From Deltaproteobacteria bacterium (GTDB lineage: Bacteria > Desulfobacterota > Syntrophia > Syntrophales > UBA5619), in contig JAPLJY010000022.1 in NCBI GenBank assembly GCA_026388345.1, positions 1 to 36,957 of the forward strand: a stretch of 36,957 bases of DNA. The letters are read 5' to 3'. Shown in pieces: positions 21,327 to 29,475 of this stretch. Under the pieces are notes generated by a model. It was not told the origin of the DNA, ran no database searches, and saw only the letters and a program-made list of their open reading frames with translations. The position numbers and the translations under genes are program-made. Position 1 is the stretch's first letter. The number at the start of each line of letters is the position of its first letter.

Positions 21327-23930
21327 ATGCAAATTTGTCCATTGTTCTTCGCTATTGGAGAGGTCGTCGAGATCCTGGCGATCGGTGTCTCGGGGAAGAA
21401 TCCCGGATGGGAGGGGTTCAGCAAGGGCACCATATCGGGATATTACAACGACCCCGGCGCGTTCGACAAGGGCGCCGGGGTCTTGGAGGCAGCCGAGGCC
21501 CGTGGCGTCTATTTCACAATCAACCCCGTCAATCCGGCGCTAATCGCTCGGGCGTCCAACCGCCTCAAGGCGGCCAAGGCAACCACACAAGACGTCGATA
21601 TCGTCTGCATCCGTTGGCTCCCGATCGACCTGGATACCAAACGGCCTGCGGATATCTCCGCGACAGAGGCCGAGGTCCAGGCCGCGGTCGACCTCGGCAA
21701 GAAGGTTGCGGCCTGGCTGGAAGGTGAGCTCGGCTTTGCCAAAGGAATACGCGCGGGATCAGGTAATGGCTGCCACCTGCTCTATCGGTTGCCGGATCTG
21801 CCGAACAATACGGAGACGCATCAGCTCGTCGTGGATATGATCGCGGCGGTTGCGGCGAAATTCAAGAACGATCTGGTCGATGTTGATGTGACCACCGTGA
21901 ATCCCGCCCGGATCTGGAAGCTCTACGGGACTACCGGGCGCAAGGGCGACTCGACGGCGGACCGGCCGCACCGTAAATCCTACCTGTTTCCGAAGCAGCC
22001 GAAGGCCCTCGATGATGTTCCGGTCACGGACCCGGAGACTCTCAAGAAGCTGGCTGCCCTGGCCAAGCCCGCTCCAAGGAAAACCGGAGGGGTTCGCCCT
22101 GGAGCGGATGCGACCATCGCCCAGGGCGCGGCCCCTCCGACGCCGGTTCCTCCTGCGGCAGGCGCGACGCGATTCAAGGAGGGCACCCTGGGACCAATCA
22201 AGGTGGATGCCTACCTTACCCATTATGGCATATCGTACACCGCAAAAGAGAAAGGTGATCGGACACTCTACATCCTCGATCATTGCCTATTCAATCCGGA
22301 CCACGACAACGGCCAGGCCTCGATTATCGCGGCGGCGACGGGCCCGGTGATCTATCAATGCTTCCACGCGTCATGCAAGGGAAAACTTTGGAAGGACGCC
22401 CGGGCCAAGATATCAGGGGATAAATCGATCGCGGAGTTTTGCGCGGGATACGACCCGAACTGGAAGCCGCCGACACAGACCGGCACGGGGGCGATGGCGG
22501 CGCTCTCGGTGACGTCGGAGATGGTTGTGCAGAGCGATGCCCTGGTTAAACCTCCTGTGGAGATCGATCCAAACGAGTTTTTTGAGAAGAGGGGGAAGCG
22601 ACCGGTCTTCGTTCCGATGTTCCTGGCGAAGTACTTGGCCACCTACCTCAATCCCCTGCTACATACCTCGGGGGGGTTGTGGCGTTACAACGGGAAGGGG
22701 ATCTGGAAACCCTTCACCGACACCAGCATGGCGGCGATCATGGCAGCGGTGATGAAGGAGCGGGTCCAGGCGGACATGATGACCAATACGTTAAAGATTC
22801 TTCGAGCAATCATCAATAGGGAGGAAGATATGTGGCCAATCGACACAGACATGATCAATGTGGCAAATGGTATGCTGGATATCAGGACGATGGAGCTCAT
22901 CCCGCATGATCCGAAGCACGGCAGCCGGACGCAACTGCCGGTCAATTACAACCCGAAAGCCTTCTCGCAACGATGGCACGATTTTTTGAAGGAGATCTTT
23001 CCGGACGACGATAAATACGCGAAAAGGGGGCTATTGCAGCAGTACTTCGGGTATTGCCTCTTGCGGGACTGCCGCTACCAGAAGGCCCTGTTTCTCTATG
23101 GGACTGGGGCGAACGGAAAATCGACGGTCCTGGACGTGCTGCAGGCAGTCGTCGGCCGGGAAAACACATCATCCCTTTCCCTGGCCGATCTGACGCAGCG
23201 GTTCAAGGCGCAATTCCTGCGCGACAAGTTGATCAACCTCGCGACAGAGACCAACACCCGGGATCCCCTGGCGACAGAGCTACTAAAAGCGATCATCGTG
23301 GGAGATTCGATCACGGCCGAACAGAAATACGGGGAGCAGTTCCAGTTTCGGCCGTTTGCTAAGTTCATCACGGCCATGAACGACGCGCCGGTGATTCCAG
23401 ATAAGAGCTACGGATTCGGACGCCGGATCATCGTTCTGACATTCGAGCGGCGCTTTACCGACGAAGAGATCAACCCCCGGATGGCCCAGTACCTGATCGA
23501 GGAGATCGACGGGGTGTTTAACTGGATGGTCGAGGGGCTCAAGGTCCTGCTGAAGAACGACGGGTTTAAGATATCAGAAGACGTCGGCAAGGATACGAGC
23601 GATTTCATGGAAACCCTGAACCCGCTGCTTATCTTCGTAAACGAGATGTGCGAGGTACATGAAGGCGTGTCGGTCCCGACGACGGATCTTTGGGAGTGTT
23701 ATGCGGAATGGTGTACAGCAGGACATAACCGGCCACTGGGACGCAATCGGTTTTTGGACCAGGTAAGGCAAACGTTCCCGAAGGTGACACGAACAAAGAA
23801 ACAAGAAGGATCGGGAGAAGATCAACACAGGACAATGTCTTTTGTTGGAATCGGACTAACGAACCAGGCGCGGGAATGGCTGGCGGATCGGAAGGCGCGC
23901 TTTGCCGGACGCAGCCGGAGAGAGGAATAA
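21327..23930 (+). CDS. Phage primase-polymerase/D5-type helicase fusion
   Basis: An 867-residue replication protein. The N-terminal ~230 residues look like a PrimPol-type primase (WLPIDLDTKRP, RAGSGNGCHLLYRLP, NPARIWKLYGTTGRKGD). A cysteine/histidine segment follows (CLFNPDHDNG, YQCFHASCKG). The C-terminal half is a D5/SF3-type helicase: Walker A LYGTGANGKST near residue 595, the acidic B/B' region, and FITAMNDAPVIPD with sensor-like polar residues. Such proteins prime and unwind phage DNA at the origin. The ATG has GGGAGAG upstream. Its place at the end of the early block is typical. The gene-poor, palindrome-containing stretch downstream might hold the origin. Confidence 0.92.
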   Translation: MQICPLFFAIGEVVEILAIGVSGKNPGWEGFSKGTISGYYNDPGAFDKGAGVLEAAEARGVYFTINPVNPALIARASNRLKAAKATTQDVDIVCIRWLPIDLDTKRPADISATEAEVQAAVDLGKKVAAWLEGELGFAKGIRAGSGNGCHLLYRLPDLPNNTETHQLVVDMIAAVAAKFKNDLVDVDVTTVNPARIWKLYGTTGRKGDSTADRPHRKSYLFPKQPKALDDVPVTDPETLKKLAALAKPAPRKTGGVRPGADATIAQGAAPPTPVPPAAGATRFKEGTLGPIKVDAYLTHYGISYTAKEKGDRTLYILDHCLFNPDHDNGQASIIAAATGPVIYQCFHASCKGKLWKDARAKISGDKSIAEFCAGYDPNWKPPTQTGTGAMAALSVTSEMVVQSDALVKPPVEIDPNEFFEKRGKRPVFVPMFLAKYLATYLNPLLHTSGGLWRYNGKGIWKPFTDTSMAAIMAAVMKERVQADMMTNTLKILRAIINREEDMWPIDTDMINVANGMLDIRTMELIPHDPKHGSRTQLPVNYNPKAFSQRWHDFLKEIFPDDDKYAKRGLLQQYFGYCLLRDCRYQKALFLYGTGANGKSTVLDVLQAVVGRENTSSLSLADLTQRFKAQFLRDKLINLATETNTRDPLATELLKAIIVGDSITAEQKYGEQFQFRPFAKFITAMNDAPVIPDKSYGFGRRIIVLTFERRFTDEEINPRMAQYLIEEIDGVFNWMVEGLKVLLKNDGFKISEDVGKDTSDFMETLNPLLIFVNEMCEVHEGVSVPTTDLWECYAEWCTAGHNRPLGRNRFLDQVRQTFPKVTRTKKQEGSGEDQHRTMSFVGIGLTNQAREWLADRKARFAGRSRREE

Positions 23931-23935
23931 GGTCG

Positions 23936-24160
23936 ATGATTGAGCAAATCTGCATTACGGTTATGAGTTGCGGGTCTATATTTTTACTGAGCAGTAAGAG
24001 CAGCAGGACCTCCAGGTGGGGATTTGTCATGGGACTCCTGGGGCAGCCGTTCTGGATTTATGCGTCGTTTACCCATGCACAATGGGGAATATTCGCGGTG
24101 TCGCTGTGGTACACGATTGCCCATGTCCGTGGGATCGTGAACCACTTTAAGAGGGTGTGA
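23936..24160 (+). CDS. Small membrane protein with two hydrophobic segments
   Basis: 74 residues, start 6 bp after the primase-helicase stop. Hydrophobic stretches cover ICITVMSCGSIFLL and WGFVMGLLGQPFWIYASFT followed by GIFAVSLWYTIAHV, giving two or three membrane passes. Short phage proteins with a similar GQPFW-x-Y segment are widespread and of unknown function. It is the last gene of the early block. Confidence 0.7.
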   Translation: MIEQICITVMSCGSIFLLSSKSSRTSRWGFVMGLLGQPFWIYASFTHAQWGIFAVSLWYTIAHVRGIVNHFKRV

Positions 24161-24457
24161 CCAGGTCGGCTTTCTGGTCGGGACAATTCAAATCAATTGA
24201 ATAATCAACGGGGCGGATTCGGTGTTTATATTGCCGGATCCGCGCATCCCGCGGGAAGATTTTCTTTTCGCCCCGGGACCCCCGTCCCCTTTTATCCCAT
24301 ATAGACCGTAAAGACATCCTTTCTGTCCCGTTGTCCACGTTTTTTTTGAAAAGTATCTTTCTAAGTCTTTCCACGATCTTATACTTTATCAGGTGTGTGT
24401 GCGATGGATAGATGAATGCTGGTAAAAGTGTTTGTTGAAAAAAAGGTGGATAATGGG

Positions 24458-24471
24458 ACACCGCGCGGTGT
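24458..24471. promoter_or_regulatory. Perfect 14-bp palindrome
   Basis: ACACCGCGCGGTGT is fully self-complementary with no spacer. The size and symmetry fit a dimeric-regulator operator. It sits about 300 bp after the last early gene, in gene-poor DNA. Confidence 0.4.
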
Positions 24472-25031
24472 TAGATCTGGCCGCGATGAGCCCCCCGTCC
24501 TTGATCGATCCAGCCGCGCGCGGTCGGCCACGGCTGCATGTTTAAATGAATTGATTGACTGATAGGGGAGTGAATATTTTTGAATTGCGCTGCATACGGA
24601 CCTCCGCGAGAGGGGAGATCCGGATCCGCTTATTCACCTGGAGGAGCTCCGCCGCAGTCCGAACAGCGGTCTTTTTTGGGTTATGGGGGGACAGGGGAAG
24701 GGAAAGCGGAAAGGGAAGTGTTTTATGGTAGTTGGAGGCTATTCACCGGAAAACGCTTTTCGTCGCGGCCTTGCCCTTCAGGAGAAGAGATAAGGATGCC
24801 GGCGGGGATCCGGAGGGGTAGAAGCTGGCAAGGCCTCCTGGGACTCTTCGAAGCTGTCGATCCGGATCTCAAGGGAGGCCTCGCCGATCGGGGCAGTACC
24901 CAGGCCCGCCGGCGCCACGGTTTGAGGTTAAGGTTTATGACCGTGAAGCTGACGGCGGTGGGGTGGCGGAGCTGGATCCGGCGCGCGGCAGCATGGTCTT
25001 TGACAAGGGGAAAAACGGAGGGTCGAAAACT

Positions 25032-25053
25032 GTTGATAACTCGGGTTATCAAC
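25032..25053. promoter_or_regulatory. Inverted repeat in AT-rich patch (operator or origin element)
   Basis: GTTGATAA (25032-25039) and TTATCAAC (25046-25053) are perfect inverted copies with a 6-base spacer. They lie at the start of the only AT-rich patch of the gene-poor region (about 25020-25180). The half-site loosely resembles a DnaA box but does not match its consensus. Confidence 0.4.
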
Positions 25054-25091
25054 CTCTTTTTGGCTGAAATTCGCGTCCGTAATAATCGAAA

Positions 25092-25108
25092 ACATGATGA
25101 AGTCATGT
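25092..25108. promoter_or_regulatory. Second inverted repeat in the same AT-rich patch
   Basis: ACATGA (25092-25097) and TCATGT (25103-25108) flank 5 bases, about 40 bp after the GTTGATAA repeat. Two closely spaced dyads in an AT-rich patch suggest a protein-bound control region. Confidence 0.3.
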
Positions 25109-25905
25109 GTTATCGGATACTTAATCATTTATTGAAAGTTTACGAAATATATCTTATGAGACAAACGGGATTTTTGAGGAAATGACTTCCGGCGTGGGAT
25201 TACGAGAAGCCGGCGACCAACGCGAAAGCATAGGAAGGGCTCTACAGGATCGCGCAGGAGAGGAGATCGCGGGGGCGGATGGATGATGAAGCGGGCAGCA
25301 CGATGCCCGAAACGGGCAAATCCCGGGATCAATGTCCTGGCAGCAGGTCGGTTGTGCGCCCTTTCCTTTTCTTATGGCCGCGGCGTGGGCTGGTCGATCG
25401 CTATGGCGATCGGCGTGGCGCGAGACACAAAGGGCGGCAGGCGCGAGACCAAGGCACCGATCCGCAAACCCGAAACCCGCCGACTGGGACTCCCTCCCCC
25501 CCCTTCATCTCCCTTTCCGTCAAAATTTTTCAGATTTTTTAAGGTCGTTGACTGCTGGCGACGTTGGGCCACGCCAATTCCAATCCCGGTCTGAATGAAT
25601 GGAAGGGGATGCGGGGGAACAAGCAGACAACAGCCATAGGTCCCGGCCCTGGTCAAAGTCATAAAGGGGATGCGGGGTCATTCCGGAACACCATCATGGA
25701 TGCCTGTCAAGAATTATTTTGCCATTTTGCACACAAAAACATGCCCGATGTTGCTCGATGTTAACCGAGCGACTCTCCACGGCCGTTTCGCATAAAAGCG
25801 GTGTTATATGGGAGCTGCGTTTTCCTCTCCGTGTGGGGGCCGTTACAGCAGCCGCCGACCCTGCTTGGCCCCTACACGCCTTGAGGGACATGGAAAGGAA
25901 GACCG

Positions 25906-26577
25906 ATGGCCACGGGAAAGATCGAAAAACTGGGGCTCGTCAAACGGATCGAGGAACTCGTCTCCCAGGGGACCGCCTCATCCGAGGCGATATCCGCCGC
26001 CCTCAAGGCCGAAGGCTTCAACGTATCCCAACCCACCGTCTCCCGTTACCTCAAGAAAACCCGCGACAGCCGCCGTGAGGCGACACAGGACATCCTCAAC
26101 AACCACATCCAGGAACACGTCCCGGCGGACCTGACGGCCCTGGAGGCGATGGAGGCGCAATGCCTCGACTGGGCGCACGAGAACAACGACGCCTTTGCAC
26201 ACCGACTGGCCGGCCGTCACATCGCGGACAGCCTTAAACTCTGGCTCGACATCATCCTGAGCATCAATCCCGCGTCCTATGCCGATTCGAATGAACTCAA
26301 CAAGGCTCGTCTCCTGGCTGTCCGGGAGATCATGACGCAATCCATCGGCTGGATCTCCGACGACTTCGCTGTACAAAAGGCGAGGCTTGCCGCCATGCGC
26401 CAAGCCTCGGGGATCATCGAGATGAAACTCCGGTTTGCCGGGGTGATCGGCGGGGAGCAGTCCGGCAACGTCTTCATCATCGGCAGCGACGACCGCGATG
26501 TCCTGGAGAAGGATACGGCATCCGGCAAACTGCGACTCGTGTTCAAAAAAGAAGGAAAGGCGGGTACCGGTGCCTAA
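25906..26577 (+). CDS. Terminase small subunit-like HTH protein
   Basis: 223 residues. The N-terminus holds an HTH of the small-terminase/ArgR-like kind (EELVSQGTASSEAISAALK, then VSQPTVSRYLKK, about residues 15-52). The central and C-terminal parts are helical (LRFAGVIGGEQSGNVFIIG near the end). Small terminase subunits recognise the packaging site on phage DNA and bring in the large subunit. The next gene, which overlaps its stop by 8 bp, is the large terminase, and this supports the call. The ATG is preceded by GGAAAG-type bases. Confidence 0.8.
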   Translation: MATGKIEKLGLVKRIEELVSQGTASSEAISAALKAEGFNVSQPTVSRYLKKTRDSRREATQDILNNHIQEHVPADLTALEAMEAQCLDWAHENNDAFAHRLAGRHIADSLKLWLDIILSINPASYADSNELNKARLLAVREIMTQSIGWISDDFAVQKARLAAMRQASGIIEMKLRFAGVIGGEQSGNVFIIGSDDRDVLEKDTASGKLRLVFKKEGKAGTGA

Positions 26578-28012
26578 AGAAGATCTGGTCTTCGACCTCG
26601 GGCCATCACAGACGCGCTTTGTTCAGTCACGGGCGAACATCGTGCAGCTTGTGGGACCGATGGGCGAGGGGAAGACCTACGCCGGGATCGCCGGGATGAT
26701 CAACCACGCGAAGCGTTGCGACATGAAACTCCATGCGGCATGGATCCGGGACACGCTTGAAAACATCAAGACCTCCACCGTGCAGAGCATCAACGAAGTC
26801 CTGGGCGACTGGGCCGTCATCAAGGACAACTGCAAGAAACTCATCATCCAGACGAACCCGCCCGTCGAGTGCGACATGTTCGGAATCGACGATCCCGCCA
26901 GCATATCGAAACTTCAGGGACCGCTGTATGGCTGCATCACGCTGGAGGAACCCGCGCCGATCCATGAACGCGCGAACGCCGGGCTTCCCAAAGAGGTCTT
27001 TCTGATGGCGATCGCCCGCGCCGGACGGCAGAAGGGATCCTTTCCCCGGCTGCAGGTGATCCACAACCCAGCCGACGACACCCACTGGACCAGCGAACTG
27101 ATCGACGACCCGCACGAGTACATGGTCGCCGAGGACGGAACGATCATCTACAAAGACACCTTTCAGATCCACAAAGGCGAGAACACCCATTTAACGGCCA
27201 TCCAACGGGCGATGAACCAGGCGGCCTTCAAGGACGACAAAGGGAAGTGGGCCCGGTACGTCGAGGGTGAGGTTGCCACCGTCCAGGAAGGAAAGCGCGT
27301 TGTCCCCCCGTACAATCCGGTCATTCACCTGTCACAGCGGATTCTTCCCGTCTATCCCGAGGTTGAGGCGTTCCGGGCGTGGGACGGCTACGGCCACCCG
27401 TGCTGCGGGATCGCCCAGTACAACCCCTTGGGACAGTTGGTGGTCCACGACGTCCTCTACGCCGAGGGGATCGGTGTCGAGGAACTCATCGAGGAGCAAC
27501 TCCTGCCGCTTCTGGCCCAACCCAAATACAAAGGGAAAATCCTGAGCTGGCGCGACATGGGCGACCCGTCGATGATGACCGCGGATCAGAGCAGCACCAA
27601 GCGCTCCGCGGCGAAGGTGATCCGGGACACACTCAAGACCCGTTTCGAACCCGGACCGACCCGCTGGCTGAACCGGATCGAGCCGACGACCCACCACTTG
27701 AAGAGACTGGTCGGCGACGGCCGGCCCGCGATCATCCTTTCAGCCTCGGCAAAACTTCTCCACCGCGCGCTCAAAGGCGGCTGGCATTGGAAGACGGACA
27801 ACTCCGGAAACGTCATCGGCACGACACCGGTCAAAAACGAACACAGCCACCCGGGCGACATGTTTCTCTACATGATCTCGGTCCTGATGCCCCATGACGC
27901 GCGGGCGAAGAAACGCCTTCCTCCCCAGACAGCGATGGACCGGATCCTAAGTTATTCGTCGGGCGGCCGTTCGGGCCGGCCGCGGGTTCCCGTAATGATG
28001 GGGAGATATTAA
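26570..28012 (+). CDS. Phage terminase large subunit (packaging ATPase/nuclease)
   Basis: 480 residues. The N-terminal packaging ATPase has a Walker A motif GPMGEGKT near residues 28-35 and the Walker B/catalytic Glu region in YGCITLEEPAPIHE. The C-terminal RNase H-like nuclease is visible in RAWDGYGHPCCGIAQYNP (first catalytic Asp), the segment around MGDPSMMT, and the late GDMFLYMISVL. It drives DNA into proheads and cuts concatemers. I chose GTG 26570, which overlaps the small subunit gene, over further-upstream starts because the upstream residues belong to the other frame. AAGGAAAGG is present at usable spacing. The packaging strategy cannot be read from this. Confidence 0.92.
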   Translation: MPKEDLVFDLGPSQTRFVQSRANIVQLVGPMGEGKTYAGIAGMINHAKRCDMKLHAAWIRDTLENIKTSTVQSINEVLGDWAVIKDNCKKLIIQTNPPVECDMFGIDDPASISKLQGPLYGCITLEEPAPIHERANAGLPKEVFLMAIARAGRQKGSFPRLQVIHNPADDTHWTSELIDDPHEYMVAEDGTIIYKDTFQIHKGENTHLTAIQRAMNQAAFKDDKGKWARYVEGEVATVQEGKRVVPPYNPVIHLSQRILPVYPEVEAFRAWDGYGHPCCGIAQYNPLGQLVVHDVLYAEGIGVEELIEEQLLPLLAQPKYKGKILSWRDMGDPSMMTADQSSTKRSAAKVIRDTLKTRFEPGPTRWLNRIEPTTHHLKRLVGDGRPAIILSASAKLLHRALKGGWHWKTDNSGNVIGTTPVKNEHSHPGDMFLYMISVLMPHDARAKKRLPPQTAMDRILSYSSGGRSGRPRVPVMMGRY

Positions 28013-28035
28013 AGGGTGAAATAAAGGAGGAAAGT

Positions 28036-28215
28036 ATGTCGTATTCGTTAAACACCAAATGCGAAACCTGCGCCAAGAAAGACAAATGCAACGACCGGCA
28101 CTTTATCCGAGGCGCCATCGACGGGATTCATTCAGTCTGGCCTATGGAAAAAGGCCACCTCGGAAGCGGCACGATTGATCTGAATTGCCAGAAATTTGAG
28201 CAACAGTCCGAGTAG
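28036..28215 (+). CDS. Small cysteine-containing protein
   Basis: 59 residues, starting MSYSLNTKCETCAKKDKCND, with a three-cysteine cluster (CxxCxxxxxC) and one later cysteine in LNCQKF; possibly a small metal-binding protein. It has a strong AAAGGAGGAAAGT leader. It lies between the large terminase and the next small gene, on the same strand. No family is recognised, but the ribosome site and the composition support a real gene. Confidence 0.7.
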   Translation: MSYSLNTKCETCAKKDKCNDRHFIRGAIDGIHSVWPMEKGHLGSGTIDLNCQKFEQQSE

Positions 28216-28239
28216 ATAGTGATCAAATGAGGCGCGAAA

Positions 28240-28509
28240 ATGGCGGCCAAAGGCAAGAAAGATCGATATTTTGAACTGCGGGAAGGCGGCCCCTATGACG
28301 GACCCGGGGAATCCGCGGAGATCTACAAGTGTACCGACTGCGGCGCGGAGACCCACCCGGAAGCTGGATGGAACGGCGCGCCGAACCCGCACCATTGTCA
28401 CCCCGGATGCCGGGCGAACCACGGCGACTATAAGATCGGCGGCGCGTCCCGCCTTTTCAAACGGAACTTTGACGCGATTTTCCCGAACGCCCCGGGCGCG
28501 GGACTATAA
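28240..28509 (+). CDS. Small zinc-finger-like hypothetical protein
   Basis: 89 residues. YKCTDCGAET followed by HHCHPGC forms a likely zinc site in the middle. The N-terminus is basic (MAAKGKKDRYFELREGGPYDG). The ribosome site is weak (GAGGCG). A nucleic-acid-associated role is possible. No named family is recognised. Confidence 0.65.
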   Translation: MAAKGKKDRYFELREGGPYDGPGESAEIYKCTDCGAETHPEAGWNGAPNPHHCHPGCRANHGDYKIGGASRLFKRNFDAIFPNAPGAGL

Positions 28510-28526
28510 ACAAGGAGGTGTCGGCG

Positions 28527-28838
28527 ATGGATGATGGAGAAATAAAGGCGGTGCGGTGCGGAGACGGATCCGTGACCATAGAAAAGATGGGCAGGTTCAT
28601 GATGCCCTTTCGCCAGGTCCAGAACCAGCCGGCGAAGATCGCCGCGATCTTCGCGTACATGTGGTTTGTTCCCTTCCGGGCCGAGATCATAGATTTCGGG
28701 AATAATATCGCTTATGACGGCCTCTCACGCCTGTTTCGTGAATTGCCTCATGATGAAGTAGTCCCTCACTATCAAATAACAGCGGAGTTTTCCGAGACCG
28801 GCGAGCTTCTCAGTCTTTTGGCCGAGGAGGTTGGATAA
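28527..28838 (+). CDS. Hypothetical phage protein
   Basis: 103 residues from ATG 28527, preceded by AAGGAGGTGTCGGCG. A GTG at 28518 abuts the ribosome site and is rejected. The sequence starts MDDGEIKAVRCGDGSVTIEK, has a single hydrophobic stretch (KIAAIFAYMWFVPF) and ends acidic. No family is recognised. Confidence 0.65.
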   Translation: MDDGEIKAVRCGDGSVTIEKMGRFMMPFRQVQNQPAKIAAIFAYMWFVPFRAEIIDFGNNIAYDGLSRLFRELPHDEVVPHYQITAEFSETGELLSLLAEEVG

Positions 28839-28842
28839 CGCG

Positions 28843-29318
28843 ATGCAGACACGCAAGAAACGACCCGGCGCAAAATGGATATCCCGATCGATTGTCGATT
28901 CTCCGTATTGTGTTGGGCTGTGCGTGACGGAAAAGAATTTTCACCGTGAAGTCAGAAGGCTGAAAGTCCCGCGTCAGGATTGGCCTGAATGGATCACTTC
29001 CGGAAAGACCGCTGGCGTACACATTTCTTTGAACAGAAAGCGAGCCACTACCTTTGCGCCATCGTCTATATTCCACCCGCCGGAGACGAAAATCCGAACG
29101 CGGTTATCGGCCTTTTGGTTCATGAAGCCGTTCATGTCTGGCAACATATATGTGAAGAACTAAACGAGAACGAGCCAAGTGTTGAATTTGAAGCGTATTC
29201 CATACAGTTGTTATCGCAAAGGTTAATTGCGGCATACAGCGAGTTGAACGAGAAGATGAAGAAAACGGCCAAGAAATCGAGCCCGAAGAAGGCCGGAAAG
29301 GCGAGCCATGCTGGATAA
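28843..29318 (+). pseudogene. HExxH metallopeptidase-like phage protein, frameshifted
   Basis: Two overlapping frames carry the two halves of one recognisable phage protein. The first (from ATG 28843) gives the N-terminal part, VDSPYCVGLCVTEKNFHREV to DWPEWITSG. The second (frame of 28989) gives THFFEQKASHYLCAIVYIPP and GLLVHEAVHVWQHICEE, with a zinc-binding HEAVH motif, then EFEAYSIQLLSQRL. In related phage proteins these parts are continuous. The change of frame must occur around 28990-29030 and equals a one-base deletion. I see no canonical -1 slippery heptamer there, so a mutation or an assembly error is more likely than programmed frameshifting. The role of the family is unknown. Confidence 0.7.
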
Positions 29319-29475
29319 GCGCATCAACCCGAAGACGAAGCGCAAGGAGTTCGCCCTGGTCTCGACGGACGGGCGGAAGGTCCTCCAGTATTTCGGGAAG
29401 GCGAAACCGTCGGACGAGCAGATCGCCGCGGTTGAGTCCCGGGTCGAACACTACGCGAACAAGGGGAAGGGCTGA
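29308..29475 (+). CDS. Small basic protein upstream of portal
   Basis: 55 residues beginning MLDKRINPKTKRKEFALVST, basic with a helical end (DEQIAAVESRVEHYANKG). Its ATG overlaps the end of the upstream gene and its TGA overlaps the portal ATG (TGATG), so it is translationally coupled to the portal gene. Function unknown; small proteins at this position occur in many phages. Confidence 0.7.
   Translation: MLDKRINPKTKRKEFALVSTDGRKVLQYFGKAKPSDEQIAAVESRVEHYANKGKG

Larger units (their letters stand above)
24161..25905. other. Gene-poor region with palindromes
   Basis: About 1.7 kb without a convincing gene on either strand. Several frames stay open for 60-200 codons because the region is GC-rich, but none combines a good start, ribosome site and protein-like sequence over its length. 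Two short stretches do read like protein: 24584-24793 (for example LIHLEELRRSPNSGLFWVMG) and the end of the frame closing at 25067 (for example RFEVKVYDREADGGGVAELD). Both lack a normal start, so they could be remnants of decayed genes. The region also holds three inverted repeats and a 14-bp direct repeat (AAGGGGATGCGGGG at 25603-25616 and 25664-25677). It separates early genes from packaging genes and could contain the late promoter or the replication origin. Confidence 0.5.

Noticed and set aside
24580..25185. 201-codon open frame in the gene-poor region
   Set aside because: TTG start, arginine/glycine-rich composition typical of a GC-rich shadow, and better protein-like stretches lie in the other two frames across the same bases.
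25283..25594. 103-codon frame with a hydrophobic patch, starting ATGATG
   Set aside because: The second half is proline/basic low-complexity, an alternative frame of similar length overlaps it, and the ribosome site is weak. Not enough to call a gene.
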